Assembly (NCBI GenBank): GCA_002365855.1 | Contig: DFAP01000014.1 | Coordinates: 32,296-41,439 of the forward strand | Source: Pelotomaculum sp. UBA3103 | Lineage (GTDB): Bacteria; Bacillota; Desulfotomaculia; Desulfotomaculales; Pelotomaculaceae | DNA length: 9,144 bases | Direction of reading: 5' to 3' | In this document: one piece after another, positions 1 to 6,163 of the stretch | Position numbering within the stretch: the stretch's first letter is position 1 | Layout: every line of letters begins with the position of its first letter | Translations under genes and position numbers: made by a program | The notes under the pieces: generated by a model | What the model was told of the DNA's origin: nothing | Databases searched by the model: none | Seen by the model: the letters and a program-made list of their open reading frames with translations, nothing else

Positions 1-627
1 GCCTTTTAAGCCATTGTCCTCTCTAAACTCTTTTACCGCTTTTTCGGTGCCGTTTCCCCAGAAGCCGTCGGGATTCCACTTGAGGTATCCAAGCCTTTTT
101 AAGGAGCGCTGCACTTCAAGGACATCCGGTCCAACATCACCCAGACTTAAGACGGTGGGGGAGGAGCCGGGCGCACCGAATGGCGTACCAATTATGGTTA
201 CTGGAGTCCCTTCAAGAACCTTCCCGTATATTTCCTCTACATCGCGGTTGAACATTCTAATGCAACCATGGCTGGCGTAACTGCCTATGCTGTGAGGGTT
301 ATTGGTGCCATGGATGCCGTACTGGCCGTAAGGTATATTCAAGCCCAGCCAGCGCGTCCCCATTACATCAGCGGGGTTTGTGTTCCTGGATCTTATCTCC
401 CAGTTGCCGGCAGGGGTGGGTGTTTCATATTTTCCCATGGCTACAGGGTACTGCTTTATGGGTTCGCCGCTGCTGAATATGGTAAGGGTCAGCCTGTCCA
501 TATCGATGATAATACTGTTATATTCTGGTATGGGGGTTGCGGCTCCGGCTGTTCCCTTGATCCCGCTAAAAAGTAGCGACAGCAAAACGAGAGTTAAAAA
601 GGTTGACTTGAAAGCTTTTATTATCAT
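1..627 (-). CDS. Secreted L,D-transpeptidase (YkuD) with C-terminal peptidoglycan-binding domain, 3' end cut
   Basis: Predicted cell-wall enzyme that forms L,D (3-3 type) cross-links between peptidoglycan stem peptides, acting outside the membrane. The frame is open from an ATG at 627 through base 1, giving 209 residues without a stop. Residues 1-29 form a signal peptide: Lys4 and Lys7, a hydrophobic stretch FLTLVLLSLLF, then a likely AGA|A cleavage near residue 29. Residues about 37-147 are the YkuD domain, with the HGTN motif (His106) and the active-site motif SHGCIRM, whose Cys122 is the expected acyl-enzyme nucleophile. Residues from about 161 (LSLGDVGPDVLEVQRSLKRL) match a PG_binding_1 repeat that continues beyond the window. 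The start is fixed because an in-frame TAA lies 15 bases upstream. There is no good Shine-Dalgarno sequence before this ATG. The gene lies 70 bases downstream of purQ on the same strand; a functional link to purine synthesis is not apparent. Family call is firm; physiological role (vegetative or spore wall) is unknown. Confidence 0.93.
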   Translation of the reverse strand, partial: MIIKAFKSTFLTLVLLSLLFSGIKGTAGAATPIPEYNSIIIDMDRLTLTIFSSGEPIKQYPVAMGKYETPTPAGNWEIRSRNTNPADVMGTRWLGLNIPYGQYGIHGTNNPHSIGSYASHGCIRMFNRDVEEIYGKVLEGTPVTIIGTPFGAPGSSPTVLSLGDVGPDVLEVQRSLKRLGYLKWNPDGFWGNGTEKAVKEFREDNGLKG

Positions 628-652
628 GCGTATAGTTTTTTACAGTCTGAAT

Positions 653-660
653 ATTTTATA
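653..660 (-). promoter_or_regulatory. Possible -10 element (TATAAAAT) before the L,D-transpeptidase gene
   Basis: On the minus strand TATAAAAT lies 25 bases before the transpeptidase ATG, in the 70-base gap after purQ. No convincing -35 hexamer is found at 16-18 bases: a TTGCAA sits 23 bases upstream, which is too far. No terminator hairpin is visible after purQ, so readthrough from purL-purQ is equally possible. Confidence 0.25.
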
Positions 661-697
661 CGGGTAAATATCGGGGAACACGTTTGCAAAATTATTA

Positions 698-1480
698 TTA
701 CATCTTCAGAGCGTATTCCACGGCGTTCTTAAAGATGGCGTGACCGTGAGGCACTACATCACCGGGCATTCTTCGCCAGTTCGGGTGCTGGGTTTTTTCA
801 ACATAGCGCTCGGGGTGCGGCATCATGCCCATGATCCGGCCTGTCGCATCACAGATCCCGGCAATGGCGTTTAATGAACCGTTGGGGTTCGACGGGTACA
901 GAACGGTTGGCTTGCAGTCCTGCCCAACATAACGGAATACCACCTGGCCGCGATCCTCAATTTCCTGTAAAGTAACAGGATCAGTGTAGAATTTGCCTTC
1001 CCCGTGGGCGACCTGTTTACTCATGATCATCCCTTCCAGCCTGCGGGTAAAAACGCAGTGCGTACTTTCCACCATCAGGTTTACCCATCTGCATTCAAAG
1101 TGACTGCTGTCGTTCACCATCAAAGTGGTTTTAATCCGTCCAAGCTCCCTGTAGGGCAGCAGACCAGTGCGAACCAGGACCTGGAAACCATTGCATATTC
1201 CGATGATCAGTTTGCCGGCTTCATTAAACTGGTTTAACTGCTCTTTTAGAAAAGAAGTCAGCTCCACTGCAAGGATCTTGCCCGAATGGACATCGTCACC
1301 GTAGGAAAAACCTCCGGGCAACGCCAGAATCTGAAATTGGGCTAAAATCTCCTGCCCGCTCCTGAGCTGGTTTACGTGGACCATTTGGCAGACGGCGCCC
1401 GCTTTTTCAAAAGCGTAGAAGGTCTCTTCATCGCAGTTGATCCCGTCAGTCCTGATCACGCACACGCGAGGTTTTTTCAT
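698..1480 (-). CDS. purQ: Phosphoribosylformylglycinamidine synthase, glutaminase subunit PurQ
   Basis: Class I (triad) glutamine amidotransferase that releases ammonia from glutamine for FGAM synthesis, the fourth step of de novo purine biosynthesis, in the cytoplasm with PurL. The 260-residue product shows the family motifs: an N-terminal strand with TDGINCDEET, ALPGGFSYGDD (53-63), the nucleophile in GICNGFQ (Cys96), VAHGEGKF (157-164), YPSNPNGS (195-202) and the C-terminal PHPER with His222 and Glu224 of the triad. It is longer than the roughly 227-residue Bacillus type. Segments such as FECRWVN, VAHGEGK and YPSNPNGS recall the glutaminase domain at the C-terminus of large fused PurL proteins (recalled from memory, not aligned). 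The ATG overlaps the purL stop by one base (TAATG), and an AGGAGG at 1491-1496 (minus strand) sits 10 bases before it, so translation is probably coupled. It ends in TAA followed by TAATAAT. Confidence 0.96.
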   Translation of the reverse strand: MKKPRVCVIRTDGINCDEETFYAFEKAGAVCQMVHVNQLRSGQEILAQFQILALPGGFSYGDDVHSGKILAVELTSFLKEQLNQFNEAGKLIIGICNGFQVLVRTGLLPYRELGRIKTTLMVNDSSHFECRWVNLMVESTHCVFTRRLEGMIMSKQVAHGEGKFYTDPVTLQEIEDRGQVVFRYVGQDCKPTVLYPSNPNGSLNAIAGICDATGRIMGMMPHPERYVEKTQHPNWRRMPGDVVPHGHAIFKNAVEYALKM

Positions 1481-4314
1481 TAGCGGAAAACCTCCTTCAT
1501 CGGCTGCTGCCAGGCTTCCTTTAATTCCTCCAGGTTAATGCTGAAAAGAATTTCCCCTGACTGCTCGGCTGTTATAGCCTGCTTTTCTGATGTTGTGCCA
1601 ATAACACTAAATGGTATAGTTCCAAATATTTCACCCGGCTCCGAACCGGCAGGCAGTTCAACCAGGAAACAGCCGGCAGTTTCGTTGAAAAAGAAGTTTT
1701 CGGCTTTAATGCCGCCGTCTATTTTTATATGAGCGCCGAAGCCACCACCGAAGCACATTTCAGCAAGTGATGCGGCAAGCCCTCCTTCACTGAGATCGTG
1801 GCAGGCAAGCAGTCGGCCATTGTGGATGGCGCTGTGTATGGTTTCAAAAATATTCATCAGGGAGTCCGGGTTGATTTTAGGCAGGTTATTTCCAATCGCA
1901 CCCTGCAGTTCGTAATAAACCGATCCACCCATTTCTTCAATTTTGCGGTGTCCAACCAGAACGATCCGTGTGCCCGGCTGTTTAAAATCAGCTGAAACAG
2001 TCCGGGAAACATCCGGTATGCGCCCGAATGTCGAGATGCACAGAACGGGAGGTATTTTTATTACCGTTCCGTCCTTGCTCCGGTACGTGCTGGATAGGCT
2101 GTCCTTGCCGGATATAAATGGCATTCCCGTGGAACGGACAAAGTCAACACAGGCGTCTACAGAAAGATCAAGGGCACCCAGTAGTTCTTCATCAGGGAAG
2201 GGCCAGATAAAATTGTCTATGAGCATGGTGTCACGAGGGTTGGCGCCTGTGGCTACCGCATTGGAAACCGCTTCGGCGGCTGCCCAGATACTTCCGTAGT
2301 AAGGGTCGATCAGGTTCAGCACGGGGTTTAGACCGTGTGATATGATCATGCCATACGGCTTTCCAAGAATAGGGGCTAATACAACTGCATCATTGGGCCC
2401 GTCACCAGCGGCGCCTGAGAACGGCGGAAGCGCGCTTGTGCCCTGAACGCCGTGGTCGTAAAGCCTGACGATCGGCTCTTTTGAGCATACATTCAGGTGG
2501 CCCAGCACCCTTTTAAATAACCCCGTCCAGTCAATAGTCGTCACTGCGCCAGGCTCAGGAAACAGGGGCCTTTTCCATGACGCTTTCATCAAGCGCTGGG
2601 GAAGGCCGTGATGAAGAAAATCCATTTCCAGGTCCATTACTACAGTTTCTTCGTACGTGGCGGTAAATTTACCGTCACCAGTGAATTGGCCCAATAAGGT
2701 AGCTTCAACGTTATAACCCCGGCAAAGCTCAAGAAGGCTTTCCATATGTTCAGGCGCAACAGCCAGGACCATCCTTTCCTGGCTTTCAGACAGCAGTATT
2801 TCCCACGGTGAAAGCCCTGGGTATTTCAATGGAGCGCGGTCAAGCGCGATGCGCACACCTATCTCCGAGCCCATTTCTCCGGCTGCTGAGGCAAATCCAC
2901 CAGCGCCGCAGTCTGTAATGGCTCTAATCATATTCCTGTCCCTGGCCGCCAATATGGCATCAAATGTGCGTTTCTCTTCAATCGGGTGGCCAATCTGGAC
3001 AGCGCTGGAGTTTACCTCGATAGTCCTGTCGGTCATTTCGCCGCTTGAAAAAGTCGCCCCATGGATTCCGTCCCGGCCCGTCCGGCCGCCAAGAACCACA
3101 ACCAGGTCCCCAACTTCAGGCCTGCCTTTGCGGCAGGATGAGGCCGGCAGAATGCCGTAAGATCCTACAATAACAGTAGGCTTGGCCCGGAAATCCGGGT
3201 GGAAGTGAACGGAGCCGTTATTTGTTGGAATACCCATGCGGTTCCCGTAATCCCTGACACCGGCTACCACGCGCCTTAACAGGTAATGAGGGTGAAGACA
3301 GCCGGGTGGTATATCCTCTTCGGGCGTTTCCGGTGGGGCAAAACAAAACATATCGGTGGAAGCCAGGACTTTGGCGCCCAGGCCTGTTCCTGCGGTGTCC
3401 CTGAATACGCCCCCGCTGCCGGTCATGGCGCCGCCGTAAGGTTCAATAGCAGAAGGGGAGTTGTGTGTCTCCACCTTGCCGCATAATGCCGAGCCATCAT
3501 AAAACTCCATTACTCCGGAGTTGTCCACGAACGCAGAAAGCACCAGCGGGTTGCCGCTTTGCTCAGTTGCGTCCATCAGGCGTTTTAAGAGTGGATCCTT
3601 TTCTTTTCCATCCACTAACAGCCTGGCTTTAAATGTTTTATGCCCGCAGTGTTCGGACCAAGTTTGGGCAATAGTTTCGATTTCGCAGTCTGTAGGGTCT
3701 CTTTGAATGCGGCGAAAGTATTCCTGGACGACTTTCATCTCTTCGAGATTCAAGAAGAGCGTGTCCCTGCTCAGCTCAAGCAGCTGGTCATCAGTCATGC
3801 CGCGTACCGGAATAGTTTCGGTGGCGCCGGGCAGGCCCTGGATGATCAAAGTTGAAGGGCTTTCCTTTACCACATACTCCACGGTTGCGTTTACCAGCAG
3901 GCTGTTTACAATCCTGTCCGTGTCAGAACCGGTTATGTTCTCTCCGTAAAGCCCGTACTCCCAGGTTGAATCAGCAGCCTGAAGGTTTTTGATCCCGAGG
4001 TCAGACGCTGATTTTATTAATGATGCGGCTTCCGGGTTCATTACACCTGGTTTATAGGCTACTTCAAGAACGACGGCAGCATCAGTAATCACCGGCCCGT
4101 TGACCCGGTATGTTTGAAAAATGTCTTCGGCTATAAGGTTTTGAGCCAGGTAAAAGGCATCCTCTTCTGAAATGCCTTCAAATCGAAATACACGGGCGGT
4201 TCTGACCATTTCCACGCTTTTAATGCCCAGCGCGTGGTTGACCTCATATAGAACTTCTTCCCCCCTGCTGTCGGGGATGCCATCCTTTACGATAACCCGT
4301 ACCTCTTGAATCAT
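1480..4314 (-). CDS. purL: PurS-PurL fusion: phosphoribosylformylglycinamidine synthase, synthetase subunit
   Basis: Catalyses ATP-dependent conversion of FGAR to FGAM using ammonia from PurQ. The 944-residue protein is about 200 longer than the usual small PurL (about 740) and about 350 shorter than the large fused type. The extra length is N-terminal: residues 1-75 (VRVIVKDGIPDSRGEEV, later RVFRFEGISEEDA) look like a PurS subunit, and residues about 80-150 (VVLEVAYKPGVMNPEAASLI) look like a second copy. Then come the linker motif WSEHCGHKTF (219-228), the AIR-synthase-like ATP core with KVETHNSPSAIEP (280-291), GSGGVFRD (299-306), GGRTGRDGIHGATFSS (409-424), TDCGAGG (467-473) and ESQERM (510-515), a second half with YDHGVQGTSALPPF (619-632) and GKDSLS (736-741), and CHDLSEGGLAASLAEM (838-853). 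No glutaminase domain follows; purQ does, overlapping by one base. Start ATG at 4314 has AGGAGG 7 bases upstream. Residue 286 is Ser where small PurL usually has His. Function is firm; the domain reading of the N-terminus is by eye. Confidence 0.95.
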   Translation of the reverse strand: MIQEVRVIVKDGIPDSRGEEVLYEVNHALGIKSVEMVRTARVFRFEGISEEDAFYLAQNLIAEDIFQTYRVNGPVITDAAVVLEVAYKPGVMNPEAASLIKSASDLGIKNLQAADSTWEYGLYGENITGSDTDRIVNSLLVNATVEYVVKESPSTLIIQGLPGATETIPVRGMTDDQLLELSRDTLFLNLEEMKVVQEYFRRIQRDPTDCEIETIAQTWSEHCGHKTFKARLLVDGKEKDPLLKRLMDATEQSGNPLVLSAFVDNSGVMEFYDGSALCGKVETHNSPSAIEPYGGAMTGSGGVFRDTAGTGLGAKVLASTDMFCFAPPETPEEDIPPGCLHPHYLLRRVVAGVRDYGNRMGIPTNNGSVHFHPDFRAKPTVIVGSYGILPASSCRKGRPEVGDLVVVLGGRTGRDGIHGATFSSGEMTDRTIEVNSSAVQIGHPIEEKRTFDAILAARDRNMIRAITDCGAGGFASAAGEMGSEIGVRIALDRAPLKYPGLSPWEILLSESQERMVLAVAPEHMESLLELCRGYNVEATLLGQFTGDGKFTATYEETVVMDLEMDFLHHGLPQRLMKASWKRPLFPEPGAVTTIDWTGLFKRVLGHLNVCSKEPIVRLYDHGVQGTSALPPFSGAAGDGPNDAVVLAPILGKPYGMIISHGLNPVLNLIDPYYGSIWAAAEAVSNAVATGANPRDTMLIDNFIWPFPDEELLGALDLSVDACVDFVRSTGMPFISGKDSLSSTYRSKDGTVIKIPPVLCISTFGRIPDVSRTVSADFKQPGTRIVLVGHRKIEEMGGSVYYELQGAIGNNLPKINPDSLMNIFETIHSAIHNGRLLACHDLSEGGLAASLAEMCFGGGFGAHIKIDGGIKAENFFFNETAGCFLVELPAGSEPGEIFGTIPFSVIGTTSEKQAITAEQSGEILFSINLEELKEAWQQPMKEVFR

Positions 4315-4410
4315 TTTGAAACCTCCTGTTCAAGTGGTCTCAGTAAATAAAATGTCGATTGATATATATGACAAGTACCTGCCATTTCCTGCCGCAGTAG
4401 CGTTAATAGT

Positions 4411-4442
4411 AGAAAAATAAAGAAACCGCTTGAAGATGCGGT
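4411..4442 (-). terminator. Hairpin with U-rich tail in the purL leader (possible attenuator)
   Basis: Read on the minus strand, ACCGC-ATCTTCAA-GCGGT forms a 5-bp stem with an 8-base loop, followed at once by a U-rich tract (TTTCTTTATTTTT). It lies inside the predicted purL leader, about 100 bases before the ATG. The short stem makes it weak as a plain terminator. On the plus strand the T-run is offset by four bases, so termination in that direction is less likely, and there is no plus-strand gene upstream for it to end. Confidence 0.4.
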
Positions 4443-4478
4443 CGCCTTTTTGCTCTGCGTCCAGACCCAATAAAATAA

Positions 4479-4508
4479 ATTATAGGGTATGTTCCCGGGT
4501 ATATTTAA
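4479..4508 (-). promoter_or_regulatory. Candidate purL-purQ promoter
   Basis: On the minus strand a perfect -10 hexamer TATAAT (4484-4479) is preceded, after 18 bases, by a weak -35 TTAAAT (4508-4503). The expected start near 4472 would give a leader of roughly 158 bases before purL. A GGGTAT repeat (4485-4490 and 4497-4502 on the plus strand) lies between the two hexamers, with a CCCGGG palindrome at 4494-4499. Confidence 0.45.
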
Positions 4509-4510
4509 GT

Positions 4511-4542
4511 GCGCCTGATCAATGTTGAGGCTCAGGCGCCTG
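4511..4542. repeat. Perfect 8-bp inverted repeat with overlapping 10-bp palindrome, possible operator
   Basis: GCGCCTGA (4511-4518) and TCAGGCGC (4532-4539) are exact reverse complements separated by 13 bases. The right arm is part of a perfect palindrome CAGGCGCCTG (4533-4542), so the heptamer GCGCCTG also occurs as a direct repeat at 4511 and 4536. The element abuts the putative purL -35 on its upstream side. No T-run follows on either strand, so it is not a typical terminator. A binding site for a regulator is an inference. Confidence 0.45.
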
Positions 4543-4649
4543 TGCCGCGCCGCGTATTTTGCCTCTTTTATTATATATAACGGCGGTGATTTTGCAAAGC
4601 GAAGTTTCCTGCCAGTGAAAAAAGGAGTTAGTTGAATGCCTGGGAATAC

Positions 4650-4678
4650 TTGCTTTTAGAGAAATGGTGCCATATAAT
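4650..4678 (+). promoter_or_regulatory. Sigma-A type promoter of selA-selB
   Basis: TTGCTT at 4650-4655 and a perfect TATAAT at 4673-4678 are separated by the ideal 17 bases. The start would fall near 4685, giving a leader of about 45 bases before selA. That leader contains a small possible hairpin, CCATA (4694-4698) with TATGG (4706-4710), ahead of the ribosome site GGAGG at 4720-4724. Confidence 0.7.
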
Positions 4679-4729
4679 TTTTAGATACAGATACCATAAA
4701 AATAATATGGGATATTTTCGGAGGTCCTA

Positions 4730-6148
4730 ATGAAAAACGATCGGGAAAAGGAACTGAGGCTCCTGCCTTCCGTTGACGAAATGCTAAGAGACTCCAGGTT
4801 GTCGGACCTTATTGCCGAGTACCCGCGGAGTATGGTTCTAGAGGCAGTGAGGTCGGCTTTGGCAGAAGAGCGAGTATATATACTTTCTGGTGGCGGGCTG
4901 GAACAGGGTGACGAAAAAGAAGAGCGCTACATTAAAAGAATTTTATTAAAGACCGTTGATTATGTCCGGTGTTCAGCTCGTCCCAACCTCAGGCAGGTCA
5001 TCAACGCTACCGGTGTTGTACTGCACACAAATCTGGGCCGGGCTCTCCTTAGTGAGCGTGCCAGGGCGGCGGTAAACGAGGTAGCTTCAGGCTACTCTAA
5101 CCTGGAACTTGACCTCGAAACAGGCCGTAGAGGGTCAAGGTACGCTCCTCTTGAATTGCTGTTGACATCTCTGACCGGGGCGGAAGCTGCCCTGGTTGTA
5201 AACAACAATGCGGCCGCCGTTCTCCTCGCTCTCAGTACGCTGGCCAGGGGCAAGGGAGTAATTATCTCCAGAGGCCAGCTGGTTGAAATCGGTGGCTCTT
5301 TCCGGATTCCGGAAGTTATGGCCCAGAGCGGGGCGCATTTAGTTGAGGTCGGCGCTACAAATAAAACCCATCCGGATGATTACCGGAAGGCCGTAAGCAG
5401 TGAAACGGCACTGCTGCTGCATGTACACACAAGCAATTACCGGATCATAGGTTTTACCAGTGAGACAACTGTTGACGAGCTTGTGGAGATCGGGCGCAGT
5501 TACTCAATACCTGTCATGTCTGACCTCGGCAGCGGTTTCCTGGTGGACCTCAACAGCTTTGGGCTGCCCTGGGAACCGACCGTGCAGGAAGTTGTCGGCG
5601 CTGGTCCGGATGTAGTCACCTTCAGCGGAGACAAGCTTCTGGGCGGCCCTCAGGCTGGTATTATTGTCGGCAGGCGCCAGTACATTGAAAGAATGAAAAA
5701 GAACCCGTTGACCAGGGCTTTGCGCATTGACAAAATGACGGTTGCGGCGCTTGAGGCAACCCTGCGCGATTACCTGGACCAGGAAAAGGTTGTTAGCGAG
5801 GTGCCAACCCTCAGGATGCTTACCACGCCGGCTCACTTAATTGAAAAAAAAGCCGCTGAACTGGCGGGTCTCTTGCGAGGCGCTCTGGCTGAAATGGCTA
5901 AAATAAGCATTGAGAAAGGGTTTTCCACGGTGGGAGGAGGGGCCATGCCAACTGCTCAGCTCCCGACCACTCTTGTCGCTATAAGCCCTATCAATCTATC
6001 TGTGAACGAACTGCAGGCAGGGCTTCGCAGGGGTGAGCCTGCTGTGATCGGCAGGGTTAAGGAAGATCAACTGCTTCTCGACGTGCGTACGCTAAGGGAT
6101 CGTGATCTGCGTACGCTGGCAGACGCGCTGGCAGGGGCTCTAAAGTAA
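4730..6148 (+). CDS. selA: L-seryl-tRNA(Sec) selenium transferase SelA
   Basis: PLP-dependent enzyme that converts Ser-tRNA(Sec) to Sec-tRNA(Sec) with selenophosphate as selenium donor, in the cytoplasm, as a large homo-oligomer in the bacterial family. The 472 residues are close to the usual length (E. coli about 463). Order of landmarks: N-terminal SelA domain ([10 protein letters not shown], residues 12-21), [18 protein letters not shown] (91-108), [16 protein letters not shown] (122-137), the PLP-phosphate region [13 protein letters not shown] (156-168), [10 protein letters not shown] (205-214), [11 protein letters not shown] (264-274) and the PLP lysine in [14 protein letters not shown] (Lys302). 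The ATG at 4730 has GGAGG five bases upstream and is the first codon of the family's N-terminal domain. selB follows after 15 bases, so they form one operon under the promoter at 4650-4678. selD and selC are not in the window and must lie elsewhere. No motif is missing. Confidence 0.98.
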   Translation: MKNDREKELRLLPSVDEMLRDSRLSDLIAEYPRSMVLEAVRSALAEERVYILSGGGLEQGDEKEERYIKRILLKTVDYVRCSARPNLRQVINATGVVLHTNLGRALLSERARAAVNEVASGYSNLELDLETGRRGSRYAPLELLLTSLTGAEAALVVNNNAAAVLLALSTLARGKGVIISRGQLVEIGGSFRIPEVMAQSGAHLVEVGATNKTHPDDYRKAVSSETALLLHVHTSNYRIIGFTSETTVDELVEIGRSYSIPVMSDLGSGFLVDLNSFGLPWEPTVQEVVGAGPDVVTFSGDKLLGGPQAGIIVGRRQYIERMKKNPLTRALRIDKMTVAALEATLRDYLDQEKVVSEVPTLRMLTTPAHLIEKKAAELAGLLRGALAEMAKISIEKGFSTVGGGAMPTAQLPTTLVAISPINLSVNELQAGLRRGEPAVIGRVKEDQLLLDVRTLRDRDLRTLADALAGALK

Positions 6149-6149
6149 A

Positions 6150-6155
6150 GGGGGG
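6150..6155 (+). promoter_or_regulatory. G-rich ribosome site that supports the selB TTG start
   Basis: A run of six G (within AAAGGGGGGCGG, 6147-6158) ends 8 bases before the TTG at 6164 and is the only purine-rich site in the selA-selB gap. It is not a canonical AGGAGG, and the same site also precedes an out-of-frame ATG at 6160 by only 4 bases. Confidence 0.5.
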
Positions 6156-6163
6156 CGGTATGC

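Larger units (their letters stand above)
4315..4729. other. Divergent intergenic region between purL and selA
   Basis: 415 bases without a supportable gene. It holds, from left to right: the purL ribosome site (minus strand AGGAGG at 4322-4327), a direct repeat CCTGCC at 4378-4383 and 4388-4393 (10-base period), a hairpin with a U-rich flank (4411-4442), a candidate purL promoter (4479-4508), an inverted repeat plus palindrome (4511-4542), a GC-rich run (4543-4555), and the selA promoter and ribosome site. I looked for a tRNA-Sec (selC) and for known riboswitch cores here and saw none. Confidence 0.8.

Noticed and set aside
268..667. Plus-strand open frames of 95-102 codons
   Set aside because: They are antisense to the L,D-transpeptidase, whose signal peptide and SHGC motif are unmistakable on the minus strand.
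4479..4535. PurR-type PurBox pair upstream of purL
   Set aside because: On the minus strand GGGAACATA and CAACATTGA vaguely recall the CGAACATTA core, but both deviate at key bases and are not in the inverted arrangement expected, so the match is too weak.
4511..4539. The inverted repeat as an intrinsic terminator
   Set aside because: No T-run follows the stem on either strand, and no converging gene ends there.
4315..4729. tRNA-Sec (selC) or a ZTP/purine riboswitch in the divergent region
   Set aside because: No 90-100 base cloverleaf with a TCA anticodon and no conserved riboswitch core could be found on either strand.
5504..5836. A 110-codon open frame on the minus strand inside selA
   Set aside because: It is antisense to conserved SelA sequence including the PLP lysine region and has no ribosome site or domain; a shadow.
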